Assembly: GCA_009602725.1 (NCBI GenBank)
Contig: WELB01000062.1
Location: 215,143-250,201 of the forward strand
DNA: 35,059 nucleotides
Direction: 5' to 3'
From: Spirogloea muscicola
Lineage: Eukaryota; Streptophyta; Zygnematophyceae; Spirogloeales; Spirogloeaceae
The notes beneath the pieces were generated by a model that worked only from the letters and a program-made list of their open reading frames with translations, was not told where the DNA came from and did not search any database. Below are positions 1 to 10,800 of the stretch, piece after piece. Within the stretch, counting starts at the first letter, position 1. Every line of letters starts with the position of its first letter. A program made the translations under genes and the position numbers.

Positions 1-134
1 AACTACAGGAACAAACGCCGCCGCCGCCGCCAGCGCCGCCATCAGCGCCGCCGCTGCCGTGCGGCGTCTGGCGAGGCGGCAGGCGGCTGCGCTCGTCGCC
101 GGCCGCGGGCGCCCGGAGCTGAGCCGCGGCCGCG
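1..134 (+). promoter_or_regulatory. GC-rich 5' leader/promoter end of the synaptotagmin gene
   Basis: The segment is very GC-rich and begins with a run of GCC triplets at about 17-55. It ends in GCGGCCGCG immediately before the ATG at 135. Similar GC peaks precede the other genes in the window, so it is read as 5' UTR plus proximal promoter. No TATA element is visible. Confidence 0.45.
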
Positions 135-3100
135 ATGACGTTCGTCCTCCTGTGGCCGTTCAAGATCGTGTACGCCATCCTCAGCACGCTGCGCATCTTC
201 AGCTTCCTCGGCTTCTCCGTCGGCATCCTGCTCGGCCTCACCGCCGGCTACTTCCTCTTCATCTACTCCCTGTCGGCGGAAGTCAGGGTGCGCAGCTTGT
301 GTCCCCGCACGCCGGCAGCAGAGGCCACCTCCCCTTGCCGCTTTCTGTGATGGTTGTGTTGTTTCCCTTGCCAGCCTCACAATGCCACAGTAGCTTGCAT
401 CTGCTACTTGCGGTTGAGAGGGAGGGAAGCGGAGGTCGAGTGCGATGCACTGCACCATCTGTTCACTGGTTGCTTCGAACCTAGTGCCGGCAAGCCAGCG
501 CTGAGAGGCTGGCCTTGAAGGTCGTGAATATCTAAAGCGTTCTCTTGAGGTCGTCTGGAGGACGAAAAGAATCCCGGTTCTAAAGAGCTTACTTGTCAAC
601 TTATCGCATGCCTTCTCTCAGGACCCAGTCATCACACCAATTGACCAGCTCAATGAGAAGGCCCTCAAGCGCCTGCTACCCGAGATACCCGCATGGGTCC
701 AGAACCCCGACTATGACAAGGTGGCTAAGCACTTCGACATGTGTTTGCCTAATTGCTGCTGATTGCCTCAGTGATGATCGGGTGGGAAGGAGAATGTCCA
801 GCGGCTCTTGTGCTCTTGCTTAGAGGCGCATATTGCATGTCTGTAAGGAATGGATAGAATATGACAAGGACGTTGTGTATGGTACTACATAGATGGACTC
901 AGTTCTTTTATGTTTGTTGATTGGGCTTTCTTGCAGTTGGATTGGCTCAATACGTTCCTAAGAGCTCTGTGGCCCTACTTGGACAAAGTGAGAAACCTTT
1001 GCAAACCATACCACTTGATTTCTGCCTGCCTGTTGCCCTAGTTGTAAGCAGGGATGGAAGCAGAGGCTATTCGTGAAAGGCAGGTAACATGGCCAAAATG
1101 TTGCTCTCCAGTCCCTTCTGGTCAACATTGTCCTGTCCAACTCACAATCAGCTCACCTGATGGGGGCACGATTGTCAGGCTGTCTGTGAGACGGTGAAGC
1201 AACAAGTCAAGCCACTCATAGCGCAGTCAAAACCAGGCTCAATTGAATCAATCGAATTTGAAGAAATGACATTGGGCTCGCTCCCACCAGTTTTCACAGG
1301 TAAATATGAAAGTGACCTGGCAATGACCTTCCGAAGCTCAGAATCAGCATCGCTGCAGCTCTGCACCTGGCACTTTTATCATCTGGTATTACCTTGAAGA
1401 GTACTAACAGTCTGTTTTCCAGGCATCAAGGTCTATGACACAGCTGACAATGAGATGATCTTGGAGCCAATCCTTAAGTGGGCTGGCAACCCCAACATCG
1501 TAGTTGCTGTCAAGGCCTTTGGCTTGAAGGCCACTGCGCAGGTATCTGTTATAGTCGCAGCTCCCAATTGCAATGTCAAAGTCCCTGTTGTGTACATGTC
1601 TTGAGCTTTTCAAGACATGTACAGCTGACAGCATCATCTGCATATTGAAACAATCTTCAGCTGATGGTCGTCGTCCTAGCCCTTTTTGAGAGTAGTCTGG
1701 TTTTGCAGCTGGTGGACGTCAGCATGGCCTTGACTGCTCGCGCCACCTTTAAGCCCCTGGTCAATGTCTTCCCCTGCTTCACCAAGATCACAGTTTGTCT
1801 CATGCAGAAGGTCAGTGCTCCACCACTATAACTGCAGAGCGTACATGCACCCAGAGCCTGCAGCAAACAGGATGTACTTTGACTCCTTCTGCTGGCGTGA
1901 CGCACTTACTTTCTGTCTGTTGACTTGGCCAGGCCAGCCAAGTGGGCCGTCGATTCTAACAGCTCACACATCGAGCAACAGTGCTTCATTGACATGGTGA
2001 ATGAGCTTGTAATGCTTGCAGCCACAAATTGACTTTGGTCTTAAGCTGTTGGGAGGCGATCTGATGGCCATACCGGGGCTGTACCAATTTGTGCAGGTAC
2101 TCTGAAGCTTGGCATGCATGCAAGTCTTGTCCATATCCACACAGGCACTTTAGGTGCTTGGCAATACAGATGTAGAAACTCTTCTTAAGCAAGACCCTGT
2201 GTTTGCTGTTGAATTCATGGGTGCATTGCTTTCTCACAGGATGCCATAAAGGATGTCGTGGCAAGCATGATGCTGTGGCCCAAGACGTACGAGGTTTACA
2301 AGATCGACGACCTCAGGTATGTGCGAGGAAGGCCAAGCTCCAACACTACAAGAAGCTTTTGCTCAGTATCAATGTCTATTTAAACTGCTCAGTTTACCGT
2401 GCTTGCTTGACTGCTTTTCTTTGTCTTAAACAGTGCCCAGAAGCGACCTATTGGATTCATTTTCTTCAAGGTCATTGAAGCAAAGAATCTGAAGAATTCA
2501 GAGAGAATAGGCGTCTCGGATCCCTATGTGAAGCTTACCCTTGGCCAGGGTCCTCTGGGTACCAAGAAGACCAAGGTTGTCAACAACTCGCTTGATCCTG
2601 TCTGGAATGAGGTGGTCCGCCTGCAAGTCCGCGACCTGCAAGTGGAGGTCCTTGAGGTGGAAGTTCGCGATTTTGATAAGGTGATTAAGGAATGCAACAT
2701 GTAGCAGCACTCGTGCAGGACTTCACAATATGTGCATGATAATTGTAAGAGCCAAAGTAGCGCAAGGTGGCAACATGGCTGCAGCTTGCAGGGTGATTGC
2801 TCACATGCTCGAGCCTCTCTCTCTACTCAGGTTGGTGCTCACACAAAGATGGGTTTGGCTAAGATACCGCTGAAGGACCACAAGCTTGAGCATGACAAGA
2901 CTGTGGATCTGGGATGGATACCCCTCGTGAAGAACTTTGACCCCAAAGATCCGTCCAATCAGAAGGATCGCGGCTCCATCCACCTGGAAGCTACCTTCCA
3001 GTATGAATTAGCACAATCATGCGCATCATATTTCCTTGTTTGTGATTTACGTTGCAGCTTGGACATCATCGCTCTCCTTGGATGCCTTCTCTTCAATTTG

Positions 3101-4110
3101 TCAGTGACTGACCAGATTCCACTCCGCTGTTTACTCTCAGGCAATTTGAGCAGAATGAGGACATGCCGGGTGCCGATGGTGACGATGAGCACGGGCCAGG
3201 TGGAGCAGCAGCAACTCAGGCAGTGGAGCGGATGCGGCAGCAGGCCGGTGTCAAGCCTGGCGAGGCGCCCCCGAACTCGGGAGGAGTCTTGGTGGTGTGC
3301 ATTCACACTGGGGAGGACCTTGAGGGCAAGCACGGTTCCAACCCATACTGCAAGATTCGCCTCCGCAGCGAGGAGAAAAAGACAAAGGCGAGTTGCTGCT
3401 TCATTCTATCCATCATATGCCAACTTGGGTTACGCTGTTGTGCTTCTCCATGTTGGTCTTATGGACTTGTCACGATGTAAGCATACATGAACACAGACAA
3501 TTAGCTCAAGTTGATACTCATCATATCCTTTCATCCTTTCTAAGCCACAGAGATATCGATGAGAATGTATAAGGTGTATGTTCTCAACAGCTTCCGCCGA
3601 GATATACCACATTTTTTGACGAGGGGCGCTTACCCAGATTGGCCCATGCGAATCCCTTGCTGGACAGGTGGTGAAGAAGCAATCCGACCCAGAGTTTGAG
3701 GAGACGTTCCAATTTGAGCTGCCCCAGGAACCGAAGGATGAGGTGCTCCACATCGAAGTATGGTCTAAGAACACGGGCCTGACGCACTACGTTTCAGCCA
3801 AGGTGCGCTGTGAAACCCTCTCAGTGTGCCTAGGCCGAAAAGTAGGTTTGCTTACAGAAAGTCACAGCAAGCCCAGCAACTAATCCCCGATACAAAATTG
3901 TGAAGACAATGAACTGCTGTTTGGCGCACACAAAGGAGCAGGCGATGCATGATAAGATGCGCATACTGTTTGTCCACACAGGAGATGATTGGCAACGTCG
4001 ATATCCCTCTGAACGACGTTGTCAACAACAAGCGCATCAACGAGATATACCAGCTTACGGATTCAAGGAATGGCAAGCTCAAGGTGGAGCTGGAGTGGCT
4101 GCCACTCTGA
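135..4110 (+). CDS. Plant-type synaptotagmin / extended synaptotagmin (SMP + two C2 domains)
   Basis: Spliced product is 574 aa. Exons: 135-287, 622-720, 937-987, 1179-1299, 1423-1541, 1709-1810, 2022-2096, 2240-2316, 2434-2680, 2831-3000, 3141-3387, 3668-3802, 3982-4110; all phases agree. Residues 1-50 form an N-terminal hydrophobic membrane anchor. Residues about 62-255 are the SMP lipid-transfer domain, with motifs LPEIPAWVQNPD, WLNTFLRALWPYLDK and FGLKATAQLVDV. C2A spans about 268-395 (SDPYVKL, RDFDKVG) and C2B about 425-570 (GSNPYCKI). The architecture matches Arabidopsis SYT1 (541 aa), which tethers ER to plasma membrane and moves lipids at contact sites. C2A keeps a DFD acidic loop. 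C2B has Asn in place of the Asp of SDPY and lacks a DxD loop, so C2B is probably Ca2+-independent. The intron at 3388-3667 has GC-AG ends. Confidence 0.95.
1591..1623 (+). repeat. Perfect 14-bp hairpin inside synaptotagmin intron 5
   Basis: The arm TGTACATGTCTTGA at 1591-1604 is exactly complementary to 1610-1623, with a 5-nt loop (GCTTT). It lies in the middle of the 167-nt intron 1542-1708. No function is assigned. Confidence 0.85.
3388..3667 (+). other. GC-AG intron (synaptotagmin intron 11)
   Basis: Exon 11 ends AAG, followed by GCGAGT, and the acceptor is GGACAG at 3667. A phase-0 join here restores the C2B reading KKTK-VVKKQSDP. The nearest GT donor would break the frame. Confidence 0.8.
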
Positions 4111-4173
4111 TTTGTTGCTTAGTAGTGCATTTGCTTATTGCCTCTTCTAGAAGCCACGAGCTGGAGGTGGTGT

Positions 4174-4178
4174 TGTAA
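4174..4178 (+). terminator. Candidate TGTAA polyadenylation signal of the synaptotagmin gene
   Basis: TGTAA lies 64 nt past the stop codon. This motif replaces AATAAA in many chlorophytes. A second copy at 4299-4303 is an alternative. Confidence 0.35.
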
Positions 4179-4576
4179 GCCCTACGCAGCTTGTGTGACT
4201 TTGCTTGTATAATCTCAAGGTAGGGGCTTGGGCACTCGATGCCTAAGCATTGGCATAAACTCGTATCTTAGGCTATCTGTCATGGATGGCCAGCATGCTG
4301 TAAACTGGTAACCACTTCGGCCACGGGGTCAGCCGCAGGTGTGGCCATGCTTCACAGGAATGCACCTCAGACTGCCCAGGCACCGTGTGTGGTCATTGCT
4401 TGCTCCTTGGAGGCCCTTCCTTGCATACTTGAGCAGGATGCTTTATGCATTCGTAACCTATTGGTTGGTGGTAGAACTGCACTGTAGTGTACTTGCAAGA
4501 TATGGTCGAGCTGCACTGGAGGTTGTCTGCACAGCAGCGGTGTGGCAACTGCATGTTCTACTTGGTATGCAATGTT

Positions 4577-4606
4577 CAGAGCTTCTTCACACAGAGCTTC
4601 TTCACT
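4577..4606 (+). repeat. Two-copy 15-bp tandem repeat
   Basis: The unit CAGAGCTTCTTCACA occurs twice head to tail, with one mismatch at the last base. It is intergenic. Confidence 0.75.
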
Positions 4607-4911
4607 AGCTTGCGGAGATAAGGTGTTTGCTTAGCAAAGCAATGCTGCACTCCAAGGACCATCAAGGAGACGTGTAACCAGTACACAGGGTACTGTGATG
4701 GTTGTCTGTCTGCCTCTTCCCTTGCTGTGGCAGGGGTTGAAGTCAATTGACTGTTGATTACTAGTTGCTCTTTCAGTGGGGGTGAGGGCTGCGAAGGGCC
4801 AGCCCACAGCTTGCTGCTGTTGGCAGGGATGCCGAGCAGCTGTAGAAGTCACTTGTACAACTGCCTGTTTTCCACGTTCCAGGGCTACCTGCAGCATTGA
4901 GCTGCGTTTGC

Positions 4912-5020
4912 TGCGCACTTGCAGGCAGGCCGCACCTTGGCTGCTGCCTCCTGGCTTCGCCAGAGCCACAATATCTTGCCCTCTCGTTACTCTGACCTGC
5001 ACCTTGTTCGTTCCTTCGGG
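4912..5020 (+). mobile_element. Truncated retroelement C-terminal tail fragment
   Basis: The translation QAGRTLAAASWLRQ followed by YSDLHLVRSF matches the tail seen in the other copies (RAGRALAAASG..., SDLRLLSRGY). Only the extreme C-terminal segment is present, as expected of a 5'-truncated non-LTR insertion that has diverged. Confidence 0.65.
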
Positions 5021-5121
5021 CTTCATACGCTTTATGGGCTGGCCAATCACCTCCTAGTCACAACCGTTGACATCTATTCAGAGAACCAAGGAGGACTCTT
5101 CCAGGGAAAATAAGCACAAAA

Positions 5122-5205
5122 GGAATCAAAGCAGCCACGAAGCACTCGGTAACCCCTGCTAAGCAGCCCCAGGTCAGAGAAGCTGGGCTCCTGGAAGCGG
5201 GAAGA
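5122..5205 (-). mobile_element. Truncated retroelement tail end (minus strand)
   Basis: The sequence from GAAGCACTC through CTGGAAGCG closely matches 26015-26090, which spans the C-terminal codons, stop and first UTR bases of the endonuclease-bearing copy. On the minus strand it reads RFQEPSFSDLGLLSRGY. The match stops abruptly upstream, so it is a short fragment. Confidence 0.75.
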
Positions 5206-5298
5206 ATTTCGTGTATTTGAAACAAACGAAGGCCAAATGGCCAAGTGCAAAGGCAAGCACATCTTAAGACCTACATGACCTACAGTAGATTGACCCGC

Positions 5299-5560
5299 TC
5301 AGAAACCACGGGTCAAGACATGAAGGTCGCTAACCGATGCCTGGATACTAGATGGCAGATACGAAGCCCTTCTGCCACCAACTAGAGCTCGCCCAGCTTT
5401 CTGGTGCAAAGCATTAGCCTGAGCACGCTGCAAACAGGCCGAAACTCGTCGTCGCAACAACGACAGATAAGCAGCTGGCAAGCCCATCTCAGCCGGGAAG
5501 CGGGTCCACTGACCAGAGCCAGAGGCAGAGGAAAGGGCGATGGCTTGTGATTGACCAGCC
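5299..5560 (-). mobile_element. Diverged retroelement tail fragment, second subfamily
   Basis: The minus-strand reading runs through LQRAQANALHQKAGRALVGG and ends SDLHVLTRGF then a stop at 5299. It is closer to the tail at 17571-17768 (SQALALHQRAGRALSQASG, ALFVLTRGY) than to the other copies. A piece of the first subfamily (SSASGSGQWTRF) lies just upstream at about 5500-5530, so this may be two nested fragments. Confidence 0.65.
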
Positions 5561-5686
5561 CAGAAACAGAATGAAGAGAAGAAACTCATCTACTGTAAGT
5601 TTCTTCTGTTGGAAAAGTTCACTTTTATTTCTGACTTGAGTGCCCGGTGGCCACCTCGGCTGCGGCCTCCGCGGCTCGGCCGCCGG

Positions 5687-7402
5687 ATGCCGCCGCACGG
5701 CCCCGTAGCCGCGCGGCTGCCGCCGCCGCCNGCCGCCGCGCCGCACCTCTTCGTGGCCAAGGGCGCGGCCACCGTGCACGTCGCGGAGCTCGCGGCGCTC
5801 TTCGGCGCGGCGGGCCACAGCTGCGAGCTCTTCCGCCACCCCGGTAGGCTGCCCCCTCGGCCCCCGCCGCCTTCCACGGCCCCAGCGTCCCCCGCTGAGG
5901 GTAGCACCGTCAGCTCTGTGCAGCACATTGGTTACGACGCGCCTTGATGACCAAGAAAGGCGGCCCGTTGGCTGCGGCTGCCGCCTCCAGGTGCCAAGAA
6001 CGGGCATCCCTTGCAGCACGTCGACCTTGTGAAGCTCCAGCGGGCGCTCGACAATAGGCAGGCAGCACTTTCTCACTGCTCGCCCGCTCATGTTGCCGTG
6101 TGGTCTGCGCTCTTCTGGCCACCACCACCGAGCTTCGCTGTCTTTCTCCACGTAATCACATGAGCAGCGCTGTCCGTCGTGTCATCCACTTATGGCCGCG
6201 ACGAAGCTTCTCCCCTTGCTGCAGCGCGGTGGTGGTGTCCATGTACGTCAAGGGCGACATTCCAGGTGGGGACTACATGGACAGGGGCGGCAGCGCCGCA
6301 GAGGCAGCAGGGTTGCCAGTGGCTCGCCCTGCCCCCAACGACAGCTGGCTTGATTCCATCATGGCGATGGGCCTGCCTGGCAGCATGAAGCTTGTGGGCT
6401 TTGGGCGCGCGACCTCCGACACGACACTCACAGCCTCTATCTACGACATTGTTGTGAGCGCCGACTCCTGCTTAAGACACACTCAAGTGGATCAGGCTTC
6501 AGGGCTGTTGCGACTCAGTCTTAAGTACAGAAACCAGGATCAGGTGTCACTGTGTAACGGGGTGCCAAAGAAGCGTCATTGAGCTGGCTGCTTGCAGCTT
6601 TGGTCGTTAATGCCTGCAACTTTTTGAATGGTGCTGATGGCGAAGTCGCCTACCTGCATCATCCTGCCGCAGGTCGCGCCGTCGCTGCAGGGGACAGGCA
6701 TCGGCCAGCGGGTGATGCGGCGAGTAATTGGGTGCGAGAGCAGACTGATACTCACAACCTGCCTTGCTTCTCCTGCACCAATCTTGCCTTCTCAACGCAC
6801 TGTGCTGCATAGCTTCAATTGGCAACGTTGGAGTAATGCCTTCTTAATACCCGTCCCCCACACAAGACTCCATGTTCTTTACACTGACGCTTAGACCCAA
6901 ACTTGAGCTTAGCTTGCCTCTATGCCCACTCCCAAAACGCTTCGGGAGCACGTCAATCTCTCTGATGGCCTTCTTCACTTGTGTGGCAGGGAGCTGACAC
7001 GAGCCGGCATCATGGACATTGCAGTCCTCAGTCCACCAGAGCTGCGGTGCCTGTCAGCCTCCTTAATGGCCCCCTGATACATGTCCTCAGCAGATACTTG
7101 CCTGTGTGGTAATCTTGCTAATCTCTTCACGCTCTGCCCATTCAGCAATCCCTCACAAGTATGTTACCTGCAGGTCCTTCTTTGCCAGCTGTGGGTTTGG
7201 GAATGATATGCTGGGGTCCACCACCATGACATACTTGAAGCGTTTGCCGCCTGGCACGCAGCCTCTCTCAGGCAGTAGAGAGGCTTGTAGAACACAGCAA
7301 TGTACTACCAGCAGCGGCTGGTGTTACGAGCCCCCGCCGGCCCTCTCTGTGGCATTGACCTTGAGAAGACACATGGAGGGCATCCTCACTCAGAACCATT
7401 GA
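5687..7402 (+). CDS. Plastid-type GNAT N-acetyltransferase (NSI/SNAT-like)
   Basis: Proposed exons: 5687-5843, 5991-6057, 6225-6453, 6673-6731, 6990-7046, 7174-7402; they join in phase to 265 aa. The GNAT core reads LVGFGRATSD, then ASIYDIV, then VAPSLQGTGIGQRVM (about residues 152-166), the QxxGxG acetyl-CoA pyrophosphate loop. It continues with GIMDIAVLSPPELR and FFASCGFGNDM, equivalent to the FYRNLGF end of the family. Plant relatives acetylate protein lysines, N-termini or serotonin in chloroplasts; the substrate here is unknown. The N-terminus is Ala/Pro/Arg-rich, as in a transit peptide, and contains an ambiguous base (N) at 5731. The ATG at 5687 is preferred, but an in-frame ATG at 5609 is possible. 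The intron 6058-6224 has GC-AG ends. About 50 residues after TMTYLKR do not resemble the family, so the last exon end is uncertain. Confidence 0.8.
6058..6224 (+). other. GC-AG intron (GNAT intron 2)
   Basis: The donor is AATAG then GCAGGC and the acceptor is GCTGCAG. The phase-2 join gives KLQRALDNS-AVVVSMYVK, the expected helix then strand of this family. No GT donor nearby keeps that frame. Confidence 0.65.
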
Positions 7403-7856
7403 TATTTGTCTGCAAGAGAGGCGCCAATGAAGAGCTTGCTCTCGCCAAGTTTTGTCAGTTTTTAAGCTTTGAAAGGGTTGTTTGAAGGCTTCTAAATATA
7501 TACGGTGTCGTGGTGCCAGTTACTGCGCCATTGCAAGCAGCGGTGCATGATTGCAGGCAGATGTGCTGGCCTGAGCGATACTACATTGAAGCACACATAT
7601 CTCCCTATCTCTGACTTTAGTTGGGAACAGGTTAAATGGCGCTTGCATGTGACTGTGTTGAGCATGAAGATGGAGAGCGTGTGGAAGTTTGCACTGTGCA
7701 ACTGGAGCTTAGGCACGACTTCTTGTTAGGCCTTGCTAGTTGCACGTGCATGCGAAGGTACTCACTGACATAGCCTGCATACGTGCATGGCCTGCATACC
7801 AAGCACTGTTGCTAGGCTTCAAAGGGCTGCTTGCAGTCTGTGGCAGACATACCACT
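7403..7856. other. Intergenic gap between convergent GNAT and FANCD2 genes
   Basis: No coding exon or RNA is recognised. The gap should hold both 3' UTRs. Confidence 0.5.
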
Positions 7857-10800
7857 TCATGGAGTTTCTTCAGCAGCATCCTCTTCTTCCGCAGCTTGAC
7901 TACTTGGTAGCTGGGAAGAAATGATCCTCCCTTGCAAGTCCTTGTGCTTGAGATTGCCTGAGCATGACAGTACAGGGTCTGCAACTGCTCAATAGGAGCG
8001 CTGGACATAGAAGTTATGATATATCACTGCCACATTGAGCATCTTGGGGAGGAGCTTGACTGCAAATGGAACCCACCGATTCCAAAGGAACTCGCATGTG
8101 ACGAGGCATGATACATTGCCTTCACTCTGAAGAGCAACCTTTCCATGATTCGCTTGACTGCAGGAATCCTCGATGTTATTGGCATGCTCTTCTGTCCCTG
8201 TATGGAGAATAGTAAAGAAAACAATCGTCAAAAAGGATGTTGCATTTGACTTGGCCAGCTTGACTTTGTCAAGCTTGTTGGTCAGGTAGGGGTGTCAAGT
8301 CCCTCGACAACACATCCACTAACTTGGCGGGGTCGTGCTTCTCATAGTCAGGCGGTATGCTAAGCACACTGCCCAGTGGTGGCCCCAGAATGTGCAGGTT
8401 ATGCCAAATTGCTCACAGTCACCCCACCTTGGCTTCACTACAAATAGTTTGCACGGTCCTTGTTGACTTTTGCAAATCTCTCAACTGCAATTTGACAGAG
8501 GCAATTAAAATCTGGAAGCCTGAAATGCAGGGGCTCAAGGCGCCTGCATGCAGCTTCTCTGCTGTATGTAAGTAAACGTTCCTAATCTGTACAAGTGACC
8601 TTCGTTAGCAGGACTACAAGCAAGCTGGCTTGTAGTCATGGACAGCATACTGTTTGGAGATTGCATCTTGCACATTGCTCGTATCCGAAGAAGGCAGGAC
8701 TTAAGGTCTACCAGCATATCTATAGTGTCCTTGTGGTGCTCGAAGTAGGTCTCAAGGAAGTCCATGCCTGTAACCGAGATGTGTAAGTTGTTTGGAGGAT
8801 ATTTGCGACCAGCACAAACAAGTGGACTTACGGGTCAGTCAACCCCAACAGCCCACAAGGCATGTCCCACATTTGCAGATGTTGTAGGGTCAAGTAAACC
8901 CTGTTGTGGTGGTCTGAGTAATAGAAGCTTGCACCTTTCAAGAACGTGTTGACAAAATACCCAACGCTCTTGACAGCCATGGCATGTACAGAGATCTGTC
9001 ATATGAGAAGAATGAGATTCTTGACGTGTCCTTTCATAGGACTTGGCATTGTATCAACAGGATCACTAATGCACACAGAATCCAGACTCATGCTACATGT
9101 GTTTGCAGACTTTCTCTATATGTCGTGTGCGCAGCTTATCACTCACCTGGTGCCTTGGACAACACTGCCGTTGCATAGCAAAGACGACTGCATTGTATGC
9201 CCCTGTACTGATTCAATGAGAGCTGAGAGTCAGTCTTGAACCTCACCTTCACATGAGCCCTTGTGAGCAGGACAAGTGCCACATGAATGGAGATGCAGGC
9301 ATGAAGCTCTCCTAGCAAGTTTGTCACGTTCTCGTCTCCTAGCCCCGTGTTTGGCTTTCCTGCTGTCACCATCTCCTTAATCTGCAGGAGTTGTACATCC
9401 ACCCGTTCAATGTCTGTGTCTCAGATTAATCTACATTGCTCGATGGGCACCGATGCGATTGCCATGGCAAGTTGGCCGTATGGTCGTGTTATTATCATGC
9501 ATTAGCATCCAGCCAAGTGGGTGGCTGTTTACCACTTTTGTAAGAAGATGGTGCACTTCCTCGTGCTGCACAAGACAGTGTTTCATCAACCAGGGTAAAT
9601 GTAGCATTGTCTCAGTAGCAGAATGGCTCTGGTGTTCTGAATGACTCAGTGTTGTCTTCAAGAGTAACAACCTGTAGCAACTGCACATGCTGTAGTAGCG
9701 AGTCTTGATCTGGCTGATGTGCGGAGCGATTTAATAGTAGCCAAAACAGGCTACCACGCCCGTAAGAATCTCAAGGCCAAGCCAGAGCTTATCTACCTGA
9801 ACCCGATACCACACCAAGAAGGTGCCAGGTGAGAGACTTGGGTAGGCCTCCGGCTCGTCCATGCAGCCTTGCCTTTCTCGAGTTAGTCTTACCTGCGTTT
9901 TCAGAAAGCGTACATGTGACATGTGACTGTCAATGACAGCTACAGGCCCAGAAAAGATGCACAGCAGACACAAAGCATGTCAGATGCAAAGGGGGTGCAA
10001 TTGTGGATACATGGGTGGCAGCGTCAGGCTAACGCAGTTGTCTGGGAGTCGATCTACCTGGGGCATCACATTGGTTGCGAGCTCTTGCAGAAGCTCGAGG
10101 GGCAATGGCTGGTTACGAATGAAGACCCTGAGCAGCACCCTGATTACATTGGCCTGTCAGAAGGCAGCCATTGATGTCATGAGAGACACTTTTGTTACCA
10201 AAGTGCATGGCTTGGTCTCTTGCCATACTAGAAAAATGAACAACTGCCGAGTTGAGTACCTTGCCCTTCCAAGCACCTGTGGCTTCACTTCCTTCCCACT
10301 GCGTCTTGAGAATAGCTTCTGCAATAGTCCCTAGATTGCTCCTAAGGAGTCCCACGACACTTCGCAGACCGGTTGCTTTGTCCAAGCCACTGCTGCTTCT
10401 CTGAGACCTGGCTCCACCTCTCACACTTCTCTCACAAGATGACGCACAATCTCCGAGAGCCTCGCTGGCAGAGAGGAGCTCCAGCTTAGTGGCCAAACTT
10501 GTACTGGCAACTGCACAGATGAGATTTTGATAGTGCTCAGACTGTGTATCACAAACATCACAAAATTTGGGCCACACATCATAAGTATGTGCTCACTGAA
10601 TCAAGGCTCAGTGAGTGTCGCAAAGAATGAGAATCTCAATCTCATCAGTCCTTAGAGGCAATTGTCTAGGTTGGAGAGTCGTACCTGCATCTGAACCCTG
10701 GACTCTCAGATAACCAAGCATACCACAGAATGCATACCCCATTGACCCAGGAACAGGAGGTGGATGAATTTCACTGATGATTTCTTCTTCTGCATCTTTG

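Larger units (their letters stand above)
4111..4900. other. Synaptotagmin 3' UTR and intergenic DNA
   Basis: No coding exon is recognised here. The first part should be the 3' UTR. TGTAA, the usual green-algal polyadenylation motif, occurs at 4174-4178 and again at 4299-4303. A small tandem repeat lies at 4577-4606. Confidence 0.5.

Noticed and set aside
9150-9170. An 18-nt microexon in FANCD2 between 9247 and 8995
   Set aside because: The neighbouring exons already join in phase and match the family without it.
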